From Ruoffia sp044336205 (GTDB lineage Bacteria > Bacillota > Bacilli > Lactobacillales > Aerococcaceae), in the NCBI GenBank assembly GCA_044336205.1, contig CP172318.1, positions 682,001 to 746,000 on the forward strand: 64,000 nucleotides of DNA, in the 5' to 3' direction. A program made the position numbers and the translations under genes. A model generated the notes under the pieces. The model was given only the letters and a program-made list of their open reading frames with translations. It searched no databases and had not been told where the DNA came from. Positions 53,106 through 61,158 of the stretch are shown here, one piece after another (the stretch's first letter is position 1; each line of letters opens with the position of its first letter).

Positions 53106-53848
53106 GTTTTAGTCAGATAGCTGATGTATATGACCGGTTTAATGATTTGTCAGTCTATGAGTATTGGGTAGATTTTACTTTAAATAGTCTTAATCGAAAA
53201 CCACAAAAAATGTTAGACGTGGCTTGTGGTACAGGATGGTTCACCCAATTGATGAGTCCTTTTGTTGATCATATTACTGCGATTGATATTGATGAGGATA
53301 TGTTAGCGATTGCTAGACAAGAAGTAGGTCCAGTGGATAATATTGAATTTATCTATGGAGATATGACAGAACTTCAACCTTATTATGAGCAATTTGAACT
53401 CGTCAGTTGTTACTTAGACTCCTTATGCTTTTTAGATGATTTTGAGTCTGTATCCAAAGCATTAGATGAGATGTATAAGTGTCTAGCCCCTGGTGGGGTC
53501 TTATTGTTTGATGTATGGACCCCAAACCAAATTATAAACAACTTTGATGGTTTTGAATACTTTGATCAAGATGATAAGGCAACTTTAATTTGGGAGAGTG
53601 CGATTGATGAAGACCAATTAGCAGTTACGCATTATCTAACTGTCTACCAACAAGAAGATGTATTGTATCGACGTACTGAAGTTCAGTTGAATGAGCGGAC
53701 TTATCGATTAGACCAGTATCTTCAAGCTCTTCAACAAGCAGGTTTTAACAAAGAGAATATCGAAGTGTTGGTAGATTATGGGCATAAGTATTATGATTCC
53801 AAAACAGATACATCAAACGACCGTTGGTTTTTTAGGTGTAGTAAATAA
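53102..53848 (+). CDS. yqeM: YqeM family class I SAM-dependent methyltransferase
   Basis: A 248-residue methyltransferase. Motif I is MLDVACGTGWFTQLM, followed by the acidic ITAIDIDEDML, motif FIYGDMTEL and LVSCYLDSLCFLDDF. Substrate not known. It starts as ATGA overlapping rsfS, closing the conserved block. Confidence 0.92.
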   Translation: MSFSQIADVYDRFNDLSVYEYWVDFTLNSLNRKPQKMLDVACGTGWFTQLMSPFVDHITAIDIDEDMLAIARQEVGPVDNIEFIYGDMTELQPYYEQFELVSCYLDSLCFLDDFESVSKALDEMYKCLAPGGVLLFDVWTPNQIINNFDGFEYFDQDDKATLIWESAIDEDQLAVTHYLTVYQQEDVLYRRTEVQLNERTYRLDQYLQALQQAGFNKENIEVLVDYGHKYYDSKTDTSNDRWFFRCSK

Positions 53849-53863
53849 GGTGGTAGAAGGACG

Positions 53864-55030
53864 ATGATAGTAGCAGGAGTAATCACCGAGTATAATCCTT
53901 TTCATTTGGGTCACGCTTACCAATTACAGACAATTAAAGAAGAATTGAATGCGGACTCTACCATTGTATTAATGAGTGGAAATATCGTGCAACGTGGAGA
54001 ATTTGCCGTATTAGATAAATGGACACGAAGTCAAGCTGCAATCGAACATGGAGCAGATTTAGTGTTGGAACTTCCTTTAATAGCTAGTTTGCAATCTGCA
54101 GATTTTTTTGCTGATTGGTCAGTGAGAATACTGAATCGACTAAATATTGATACCTTAGTCTTTGGAACAGAAAGTCTAAAAACGGATAAACTTCTTGCTT
54201 ATGTTGATTGGCTAGAGAGCCACAAAGGCCAAGTTGACGATAAGGTGCGTTCATACTTATCTCAAGGTTACTCTTATGCTGCAAGTTATCAGATGGCAAT
54301 TGAAGCCATCGGTGGGTTACAATATTCGACCGTAGGGCAAGCTAATCATCTACTAGGTGTACAATATGTGCAAAGTCTTCGTCGATATAATTCAGCTACA
54401 TCTGTCTATGCCATACCGAGAATTAATAAGCTAGATAATTCTCAAACAGTTTTTAGTGGAAGTCAGTTAAGGAGGTTGCATTCAAACCATTCATTGACTC
54501 ATGAGATGCTTCCAGAGTTCACTTATCAGAAGATTAAAGAGAATCCCATAATTAAAAATTCGGATTACTATCTTTATCTGAAGTATCAGATTCTAAGCCA
54601 AAGCCCAATGCGATTGAAGTCATACTTTGGAATAGAACATGGAGTAGAAAACTTTATTTATGAGGCAGCTATGAATTCACATGACTATTCAAGTATGATT
54701 GATAAATTAACATCGAAACGATGGACCAAGGCATCAATGCAACGTAAATTAATGACTATCTTATTAAACATTACAAAAGAAGAGTGGGAACAGAGTCGAT
54801 TATTAAATTCAAAACAAGCTGCTGTTCGTATATTAGCCTATAATCAAAAGGGTAAGAAAATCTTGAGACAACAAAGAAATAATACAGAACTTGACTTATT
54901 CAGTAATTTGAAACAAACTATAGCTAGCACCTATGAATTAAATTTAAGGGCGGATCTGATTTATTCACAATTCCACCCAAGTGCATTAATTCAAGACCAA
55001 AACACTGGAAGATTCCCTATTCAAGGTTAG
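53864..55030 (+). CDS. tmcAL: tRNA(Met) cytidine acetate ligase TmcAL (YlbM)
   Basis: In Bacillus, TmcAL forms N4-acetylcytidine at the elongator tRNA-Met wobble base from acetate and ATP. The 388 residues start MIVAGVITEYNPFHLGHAYQ with the HxGH nucleotidyltransferase signature, then MSGNIVQRGEFAVLDKWTRS, GADLVLELPL and FGTES, and a helical C-terminal RNA-binding half. GTGGTAGAAGG precedes the ATG. Confidence 0.93.
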   Translation: MIVAGVITEYNPFHLGHAYQLQTIKEELNADSTIVLMSGNIVQRGEFAVLDKWTRSQAAIEHGADLVLELPLIASLQSADFFADWSVRILNRLNIDTLVFGTESLKTDKLLAYVDWLESHKGQVDDKVRSYLSQGYSYAASYQMAIEAIGGLQYSTVGQANHLLGVQYVQSLRRYNSATSVYAIPRINKLDNSQTVFSGSQLRRLHSNHSLTHEMLPEFTYQKIKENPIIKNSDYYLYLKYQILSQSPMRLKSYFGIEHGVENFIYEAAMNSHDYSSMIDKLTSKRWTKASMQRKLMTILLNITKEEWEQSRLLNSKQAAVRILAYNQKGKKILRQQRNNTELDLFSNLKQTIASTYELNLRADLIYSQFHPSALIQDQNTGRFPIQG

Positions 55031-55063
55031 TTGAGTGAGAATCGTGTTAATATCAAAATAATC

Positions 55064-55092
55064 TTGACAAGAATTGTAAACTTCAATATAAT
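55064..55092 (+). promoter_or_regulatory. Consensus promoter of yceD-rpmF with flanking palindrome
   Basis: TTGACA at 55064-55069 and TATAAT at 55087-55092, spacer exactly 17 bases: a perfect consensus promoter. GACAAGA at 55066-55072 and TCTTGTC at 55096-55102 form an inverted repeat across it. Confidence 0.85.
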
Positions 55093-55121
55093 AAATCTTG
55101 TCGTTTTAGAGGTGATAATAG

Positions 55122-55673
55122 ATGAAATGGACCATCCGACAAATTAGGGATCATGTAGATGACATTGTGCAGTTCGAAGAGTCTTTAGATATTAAAGAAG
55201 CACTAATGGAGCGGGATGCTTCAATTATAGATGTTGATACAGTTTCGATTAACGGATATTTCGTACCTTCTAATGATGAAATCATTCTTCATGGCCAAAT
55301 AAAAGCGTCTCTAGTCGTTCCTTCTTCGAGATCATTGGAGCCAGTTTCTTTACAATTGGAAATTCCTATTAAGGAACGATATGTATATGAGGAATACGAT
55401 GGAAACATCGAGGACTATGAAGAGACAACGATTATACTTGAACATGATTATATTGACCTTGACACAGCAGTAGCTGATGTTATTGTGCTGAATATACCTA
55501 TTCAGGTTATAAAGCCAGAAGAACAAGAGAGCGAATTGCCATCAGGTAATCATTGGAGAGTCGTCACCGAAGAAGAATACGAGCAGCAACAAGCGAAAGA
55601 GAAATCTGAAACGGTTGATAGTCGCTTTGCAGCCTTAAAAACGCTATTAAATAACAACGATGAGGATGAATAA
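55122..55673 (+). CDS. yceD: YceD family (DUF177) protein (YlbN)
   Basis: A 183-residue protein with the DUF177 pattern DVDTVSINGYFVPSNDEIIL, then GQIKASLVVPSSRSLEPVSLQ and an acidic C-terminal tail. In many bacteria and plants it is linked to rRNA maturation and always sits before rpmF, as here. AGAGGTGATA precedes the ATG. Confidence 0.92.
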   Translation: MKWTIRQIRDHVDDIVQFEESLDIKEALMERDASIIDVDTVSINGYFVPSNDEIILHGQIKASLVVPSSRSLEPVSLQLEIPIKERYVYEEYDGNIEDYEETTIILEHDYIDLDTAVADVIVLNIPIQVIKPEEQESELPSGNHWRVVTEEEYEQQQAKEKSETVDSRFAALKTLLNNNDEDE

Positions 55674-55703
55674 ACCTCAACTATTAATTAGGAGGTGTAG
55701 AAA

Positions 55704-55883
55704 ATGGCAGTACCAAAAAGAAAAACATCAAAAGCTAAGAAAAGAGCACGTCGTACACACTTTAAATTATCAGTACCAGGGATGAATACTTGTCCTAACT
55801 GTGGTGAATTAAAATTAAGCCACCGCGTGTGTGCTTCATGTGGGTATTATGACGGAAAACAAGTTGTAGAAACAGCTGAATAA
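55704..55883 (+). CDS. rpmF: 50S ribosomal protein L32
   Basis: A 59-residue protein starting MAVPKRKTSKAKKRARRTHF, with a zinc ribbon of two CxxC pairs (TCPNCGE and VCASCGYY). AGGAGGTG precedes the ATG at 55704. It ends VVETAE. Co-transcribed with yceD; a terminator follows. Confidence 0.97.
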   Translation: MAVPKRKTSKAKKRARRTHFKLSVPGMNTCPNCGELKLSHRVCASCGYYDGKQVVETAE

Positions 55884-55891
55884 TAATTATA

Positions 55892-55918
55892 AGTCTATCG
55901 AAAGATAGGCTTTTTTAT
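55892..55918 (+). terminator. Intrinsic terminator after rpmF
   Basis: AGTCTATC at 55892-55899 pairs with GATAGGCT (one G-U) across GAAA, followed by TTTTTATT. Confidence 0.8.
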
Positions 55919-55985
55919 TCGCTAAAATTTTTTATAACCTCGTTAGATTAGCTATCTTAGACATTAAAAAGTCTGAATCTAAAAT

Positions 55986-56015
55986 ATTGACCTTTTTTGA
56001 CCTATCAGTTATACT
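55986..56015 (+). promoter_or_regulatory. clpP promoter with overlapping CtsR box
   Basis: ATTGACC at 55986-55992, TTT, TTTGACC at 55996-56002 matches the tandem heptad CtsR operator (TTTGACC-NTN-TTTGACC) with one mismatch. TTGACC at 55987-55992 also serves as -35, with TATACT at 56010-56015 as -10 at 17 bases. Binding would block the promoter. The ctsR gene is not in the window. Confidence 0.85.
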
Positions 56016-56060
56016 ATCATAGAAGTTGAAATAAACTAATATCTCATTAGGAGGAATATT

Positions 56061-56660
56061 ATGAATTTAGTACCAACAGTTATTGAACAAACATCACGCG
56101 GTGAACGCGCGTATGATATTTACTCACGTTTATTAAAAGATAGAATTATTATGTTAAGTGGACAAATTGACGATAACGTAGCCAACTCTGTTATTGCTCA
56201 ATTATTATTCTTAGATGCACAAGATCCAGAGAAAGATATCTATCTATATATTAACTCACCTGGTGGAAGTGTCACAGCAGGAATGGCAATGTACGACACA
56301 ATGAACTTTATTAATGCAGATGTTCAAACAATCGTAATTGGTATGGCAGCTTCAATGGCATCAGTCTTACTAGCGGCTGGAACTAAAGGAAAACGTTGGG
56401 CATTACCTAATTCAGAAGTAATGATTCACCAACCTTTAGGAGGCGCGCAAGGTCAAGCAACTGAAATTGAAATTGCAGCTCGTCATATCTTAAAAACTCG
56501 CGAAAACTTAAATCAAATTTTAAGTGAAAAAACTGGACAACCCATCGAAGTGATTGAGAAAGATACTGACCGTGATAACTTCAAATCAGCTCAAGAAGCT
56601 TTAGAGTACGGTTTAATTGATGGTATTATGGAAAGTAATAAAAAATTAAAAAGTGAATAG
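56061..56660 (+). CDS. clpP: ATP-dependent Clp protease proteolytic subunit
   Basis: The serine peptidase of ClpXP/ClpCP. The 199 residues include the catalytic serine in GMAASMASVLLAAG, the histidine in MIHQPLGGAQGQATE and the aspartate in KDTDRDNF, all at normal positions. LYINSPGGSVTAGMAMYDTM is also diagnostic. TAGGAGGAA precedes the ATG. Confidence 0.98.
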   Translation: MNLVPTVIEQTSRGERAYDIYSRLLKDRIIMLSGQIDDNVANSVIAQLLFLDAQDPEKDIYLYINSPGGSVTAGMAMYDTMNFINADVQTIVIGMAASMASVLLAAGTKGKRWALPNSEVMIHQPLGGAQGQATEIEIAARHILKTRENLNQILSEKTGQPIEVIEKDTDRDNFKSAQEALEYGLIDGIMESNKKLKSE

Positions 56661-56682
56661 TTCTAAATAAACTATAAATATT

Positions 56683-56726
56683 AGCTACACATTCTACCTT
56701 ATATATAGAATGTGTAGCTTTTTTTA
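56683..56726 (+). terminator. Intrinsic terminator after clpP
   Basis: AGCTACACATTCTA at 56683-56696 pairs perfectly with TAGAATGTGTAGCT at 56706-56719, followed by TTTTTTAT. Confidence 0.92.
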
Positions 56727-56991
56727 TATTGTCTTATGATGTGATAGTTATTACTCGCTTTTACATACGGTTTCATGAGATAATGGAGAAGGTAGATTAT
56801 GGCTTTATCGGGCGAGTGTTGGTCGATTCTTGCCCAACAGTTTAATAACTACATGCTATTGAATCGCATTGGTTGCTTTTTGATCAAGATGATGATATGA
56901 TATTATCAAGGTGTGAAACTTATTGTAATGCAATATAATAAGTTGAGCTCCATTGCACTTGGTCTATTTTTGACCATGAGAGGGGAGCAAG
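56727..56991 (+). promoter_or_regulatory. Regulatory region of the cggR-glycolysis operon
   Basis: No gene. TGTTGG and CCCAACA near 56818-56840 form an inverted repeat. TTGATC at 56880 with TATTAT at 56901-56906 (15-base spacer) is a possible promoter. AACTTATT at 56917-56924 and AATAAGTT at 56937-56944 form a perfect palindrome just downstream, a candidate operator. TGGTC/GACCA at 56961-56977 and GCTCC/GGAGC, the latter inside the ribosome site, can form a hairpin. No Bacillus-type CggR operator repeat (CGGGAC) was seen. Confidence 0.45.
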
Positions 56992-58038
56992 ATGGCAGAT
57001 ATATTTTCTATTATTCAGTCAATTGTCCCTGAGATAAATGATTTATTAGCTGAACGGTTGGCAATTTTAAGAGTGCTACAACAATCAGATGTTCGGGTTG
57101 GACGAAAGTTTATAGCCCAACAAACTAATCTAACTGAAAGAACTGTACGATCTATTTTGGAGGTACTTAAACAACAGTCCTTAGTTTCCGTATTAAGAAC
57201 TGGTGTGAGTATTACAGCTGAAGGGCATGAGGAACTTGAGCTTATAGATACTTTTGTTCTTCATCAAGAGCGGCATCGCTACTATGAGATCGAAGAAGCT
57301 TTAAAACGTAAATTAGATATCGAACACTGTTTAATTGTTGCAGGAGATGCAGACCAAGATTCTGTAGTTTTTGACCGTTTAGGTCAGGCTGTCCAGACAG
57401 TGTTAAATGATTTCTTACCCAAAGGGGAGAATGTCATTGCAGTTACTGGAGGGTCAACATTATTTCAAGTCGCACAGTCTTTTACGAAAGAACTGTCAGA
57501 TGATAGAAGTATTACATTCGTTCCCTCTCGTGGGGGATTAGGTAGTTCCATTAATATTCAATCGAATAGTGTCGGGAGCTTGATGGCTCAACAGACTGAA
57601 TCATCATATACCCCGCTTTTTATGCCGGAGAATTTAACTAAAGAAACATCTGAGATGTTGTTGAATGATCCAGCGATTAAGAGTATTATTGAGATGAGTA
57701 AGCAAGCTAATTGTTTACTATTAAGTATTGGAACGGCTGATATAATGGCACAACGACGAGAAATTACAGAAGAACAATTAGAGATAATTGAAAGAGGTCA
57801 TGCCGTCGGGGAAGCATTTGGTATATTTTTCGATGAGAAGGGTGAGACTGTTCTCAGATACCCCCGTGTCGGATTAAAGTTTAAAGACTTGTCAAATATA
57901 CCTTTATTGATTACGATAGTGGGAGGATCTTCTAAGGCAGAAGCTGTAGAAGCATTCTTTCAAAGAGCCCCAAGTCACGGTTGGTTAATTTGTGACGAGG
58001 GACTAGCGAATATGGTTTTAAATGGGGAAACCCTTTGA
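56992..58038 (+). CDS. cggR: Central glycolytic genes regulator CggR (SorC family)
   Basis: Represses the gapA operon; fructose-1,6-bisphosphate relieves it in relatives. The 348 residues have an N-terminal winged helix (FIAQQTNLTERTVRSILEVLKQQSLVS) and a C-terminal sugar-phosphate-binding domain with VIAVTGGSTLFQVAQ and VPSRGGLGSSINIQSNSV. AGAGGGGAG precedes the ATG. First gene of the glycolytic operon, as in other Firmicutes. Confidence 0.96.
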   Translation: MADIFSIIQSIVPEINDLLAERLAILRVLQQSDVRVGRKFIAQQTNLTERTVRSILEVLKQQSLVSVLRTGVSITAEGHEELELIDTFVLHQERHRYYEIEEALKRKLDIEHCLIVAGDADQDSVVFDRLGQAVQTVLNDFLPKGENVIAVTGGSTLFQVAQSFTKELSDDRSITFVPSRGGLGSSINIQSNSVGSLMAQQTESSYTPLFMPENLTKETSEMLLNDPAIKSIIEMSKQANCLLLSIGTADIMAQRREITEEQLEIIERGHAVGEAFGIFFDEKGETVLRYPRVGLKFKDLSNIPLLITIVGGSSKAEAVEAFFQRAPSHGWLICDEGLANMVLNGETL

Positions 58039-58070
58039 AATATAAAAATCCTTAAGGAGGAATTTGTTTT

Positions 58071-59075
58071 ATGGCAGTAAAAGTTGGTATTAATGGTTTT
58101 GGACGTATCGGACGTTTAGTTTTCCGTCGTATCTTAGAAACTAATTCAGAATTAGAGGTAGTTGCGGTTAACGACTTAACAGACAACGATAACTTAGCTT
58201 ACTTATTAAAGTATGATACTGCACACGGTCGCTTTGACAAAGATGTAGAATTAAAAGATGATAGCTTAGTTGTTGACGGTAAAGAAATTAAAGTATTTGC
58301 TGAAAAAGACGCTAACAATTTACCATGGGGTGACCTAGGTGTTGATATCGTTATCGAAAGTACTGGTTTCTATACTTCAGCTGAAAAATCACAAGCACAC
58401 ATCAATGCAGGTGCAAAACGTGTTGTAATTTCAGCACCAGCTAAAGATGCAGAAACAAAAACAGTCGTTTTCGGAGTTAACGAAGACATCTTAACTTCAG
58501 ATGATACAATCATCTCTGCAGCTTCTTGTACAACTAACTCATTAGCACCAGTTGTTGATGTTTTACATAAAGAATTTGGAATTAAAGCTGGTAACATGGT
58601 TACAGTTCACGCTTACACAGCTTCACAAGTTTTACAAGATAGCCCACAAAGTTCATTTAGAGATGGTCGTGCAGCAGCAGCTAACATCATCCCTTCATCA
58701 ACTGGTGCAGCTAAAGCGATTGGTAAAGTAATTCCAGAAGTTAATGGATTATTAGACGGTTCAGCTTTACGTGTTCCAACAATTACTGGATCACACACAA
58801 TCTTCTACTCATTATTAGAGAAAAACACTACAGTAGATGAAATTAACGCAGCGATGAAAGCAGCAGAAACTGATTCATTTATTTACAATACTGATGAAAT
58901 CGTATCTTCAGATATTATTTCTACACATGCTGGTTCAATCTTCGATGCAACATTAACTGAAATCCAAGAAGCTAAAGACGGATCTCAATTAGTTAAGACA
59001 GTTGCTTGGTATGATAACGAAGCTGGTTTCGTAGGAAACATGGTACGTACTTTAGAATACTTCGCTAAATTATAA
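58071..59075 (+). CDS. gapA: Glyceraldehyde-3-phosphate dehydrogenase
   Basis: Oxidises glyceraldehyde-3-phosphate with NAD and phosphate. The 334 residues start VKVGINGFGRIGRLVFRRI, have the active cysteine in SAASCTTNSLAP, the histidine in TVHAYTASQ and the C-terminal WYDNEAGF. Asp at the NAD-site segment VAVNDLTDN supports NAD use. Most sequence codons are of the highly expressed type. AAGGAGGAA precedes the ATG. Confidence 0.98.
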   Translation: MAVKVGINGFGRIGRLVFRRILETNSELEVVAVNDLTDNDNLAYLLKYDTAHGRFDKDVELKDDSLVVDGKEIKVFAEKDANNLPWGDLGVDIVIESTGFYTSAEKSQAHINAGAKRVVISAPAKDAETKTVVFGVNEDILTSDDTIISAASCTTNSLAPVVDVLHKEFGIKAGNMVTVHAYTASQVLQDSPQSSFRDGRAAAANIIPSSTGAAKAIGKVIPEVNGLLDGSALRVPTITGSHTIFYSLLEKNTTVDEINAAMKAAETDSFIYNTDEIVSSDIISTHAGSIFDATLTEIQEAKDGSQLVKTVAWYDNEAGFVGNMVRTLEYFAKL

Positions 59076-59112
59076 TCAGTTGAATAGCGTTTAACCTAAG
59101 CGTCTATCTCAA

Positions 59113-59150
59113 ATAGCGGGGAGGCTTAAGGCTTCCCCGCTATTATTTTT
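59113..59150 (+). terminator. Strong hairpin between gapA and pgk
   Basis: ATAGCGGGGAGGC pairs with GCTTCCCCGCTAT (59131-59143) with minor mismatch and a tiny loop, followed by TATTTTTAA. It may be a partial terminator that lowers pgk-eno relative to gapA, or a 3' end stabiliser after processing. Confidence 0.7.
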
Positions 59151-59175
59151 AATCATTATTCTTGGGGGAAAAATA

Positions 59176-60366
59176 ATGGCAAAGAAAACATTACAAGACA
59201 TTCAAGTCGATGGCAAAACAGTTCTAGTTCGTGTGGACTTCAACGTGCCAATGAAAGACGGAAAAATTACAAATGATAATCGTATCGAAGCAGCTTTACC
59301 AACAATTAATTATTTAATTGAAAATGGAGCGAAGATCGTATTATTCTCTCACTTAGGTCGTATTAAGTCTGAGGAAGACAAAGCGGCTAATGACTTAGCA
59401 CCTGTTGCTAAACGTTTAAGTGAATTATTAAATAAAGAAGTATTATTCTCTGACAAAACACGTGGCGAAGAATTAGAACAAGCTGTAGCTAACTTAGCTG
59501 CTGGCGATGTACTCCTAGTTCAAAATACTCGTTATGAAGACTTAGAAGGTAAGAAAGAATCTAAGAATGATCCTGAATTAGGTAAATATTGGGCTTCTTT
59601 AGGTGACATCTTCGTAAATGATGCATTTGGAACAACTCACCGTGCGCATGCTTCAAACGTTGGACTTGCATCGAACTTAGAATCTGCCGTAGGATTCTTA
59701 GTTGAAAAAGAATTAAAATTCTTAGGTGATGCAGTAGACAATCCAGAGCGTCCGTTTGTAGCAATCTTAGGTGGAGCAAAAGTTTCAGATAAAATAAAAG
59801 TTATTGAATCATTACTTTCTAAAGCTGATAAAGTTATTATTGGTGGTGGAATGGCTTATACATTCTTAAAAGCTCAAGGTAAAGAAGTAGGTAAATCATT
59901 ACTAGAAGAAGATCGTATTGAATTAGCTAAGAGTTTATTAGAAGAAGCAGGAGACAAAATTGTCTTACCAGTGGATGTAGTTGTTGCTGATGATTTCTCT
60001 AATGACGCCAATACTCAAGTAGTATCTGTTGATGACATTCCAGCTGACTGGGAAGGATTAGACTGTGGCCCAGAATCAGTTAAAGCGTTCGAAGATGTAT
60101 TAAAAGATGCTAAAACTGTTGTATGGAATGGACCTATGGGTGTATTCGAATTGGAAACATTCGCTAATGGAACAATCGGTGTTTGTGAAGCAATTGCTAA
60201 CTTAGAAGATGCAACGACTATTGTTGGTGGTGGAGATTCTGCTACAGCTGTTGCACAATTAGGTTATGAAGATAAATTCTCACACATATCAACAGGTGGA
60301 GGAGCTTCATTAAACTATCTAGAAGGAACTGAATTACCTGGTGTCACAGCCATCGACGATAAATAA
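59176..60366 (+). CDS. pgk: Phosphoglycerate kinase
   Basis: Makes ATP and 3-phosphoglycerate from 1,3-bisphosphoglycerate. The 396 residues contain VLVRVDFNVPMKDG, FSHLGR, NTRYEDLEGK, DAFGTTHRAHAS, AILGGAKVSDKI, KVIIGGGMAYTFLKA and the C-terminal VVGGGDSATAV and STGGGASLNYLEG. GGGGGAAAAATA precedes the ATG. Confidence 0.98.
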   Translation: MAKKTLQDIQVDGKTVLVRVDFNVPMKDGKITNDNRIEAALPTINYLIENGAKIVLFSHLGRIKSEEDKAANDLAPVAKRLSELLNKEVLFSDKTRGEELEQAVANLAAGDVLLVQNTRYEDLEGKKESKNDPELGKYWASLGDIFVNDAFGTTHRAHASNVGLASNLESAVGFLVEKELKFLGDAVDNPERPFVAILGGAKVSDKIKVIESLLSKADKVIIGGGMAYTFLKAQGKEVGKSLLEEDRIELAKSLLEEAGDKIVLPVDVVVADDFSNDANTQVVSVDDIPADWEGLDCGPESVKAFEDVLKDAKTVVWNGPMGVFELETFANGTIGVCEAIANLEDATTIVGGGDSATAVAQLGYEDKFSHISTGGGASLNYLEGTELPGVTAIDDK

Positions 60367-60399
60367 TTTTAGACAAATCAATAAAGGAGTGTATCATTC

Positions 60400-61158
60400 A
60401 TGTCACGTAAACCAATTATTGCAGGTAACTGGAAGATGAACAAAACAGCTTCTGAAGCGAAAGCCTTCGTAGAAGCTGTTAAAGACAAATTACCATCATC
60501 TGAAGTTGTTGACTCAGTTGTTGGAGCACCAGCATTGTTTTTAGAGTCAATCAAAGCAGCAAGTGAAGGTTCAGAACTTAGAACTGCAGCACAAAATTGC
60601 TATTTTGAAGATGAGGGTGCTTTTACTGGAGAAACTAGTCCTAAAGCATTAGCAGATTTAAATGTTGAATATGTAATTATCGGTCACTCAGAACGAAGAG
60701 AATACTTTGGTGAAACTGATGAAGATATTAACAAAAAAGCTAAAGCAATCTTCAATAATGGTATGGTTCCAATTATTTGCTGTGGTGAAACTTTAGAACA
60801 ACGTGAAGCTGGTGAAACAAATGACTTTGTTTCTGGACAAGTTAGAGCAGCTATAGAAGGATTAACAGAAGAGCAAGTAGCATCTTTAATTGTTGCTTAC
60901 GAGCCAATCTGGGCTATCGGAACAGGAAAATCATCTTCTGCAGAATTAGCTAATGAGACTTGTGGTGTTGTGCGTCAAGCTATCGCTGATGTAACTTCAG
61001 ACGAAGTTGCACAAAAAGTTCGTATTCAGTACGGTGGATCTGTTAAACCAAATAATATTGCAGAATACATGGCTCAAGAGCACATTGATGGTGCTTTAGT
61101 AGGTGGGGCAAGCTTAGAAGCGGACTCATTCTTAGAATTATTGGAGGTAGTAAAATAA
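60400..61158 (+). CDS. tpiA: Triosephosphate isomerase
   Basis: Interconverts dihydroxyacetone phosphate and glyceraldehyde-3-phosphate. The 252 residues contain AGNWKMNKT with the catalytic lysine, IIGHSERREYF with the histidine, AYEPIWAIGTGKSSS with the glutamate and flexible loop, and YGGSVKPNN. AAGGAGTG precedes the ATG; the stop overlaps gpmI as TAATG. Confidence 0.98.
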   Translation: MSRKPIIAGNWKMNKTASEAKAFVEAVKDKLPSSEVVDSVVGAPALFLESIKAASEGSELRTAAQNCYFEDEGAFTGETSPKALADLNVEYVIIGHSERREYFGETDEDINKKAKAIFNNGMVPIICCGETLEQREAGETNDFVSGQVRAAIEGLTEEQVASLIVAYEPIWAIGTGKSSSAELANETCGVVRQAIADVTSDEVAQKVRIQYGGSVKPNNIAEYMAQEHIDGALVGGASLEADSFLELLEVVK

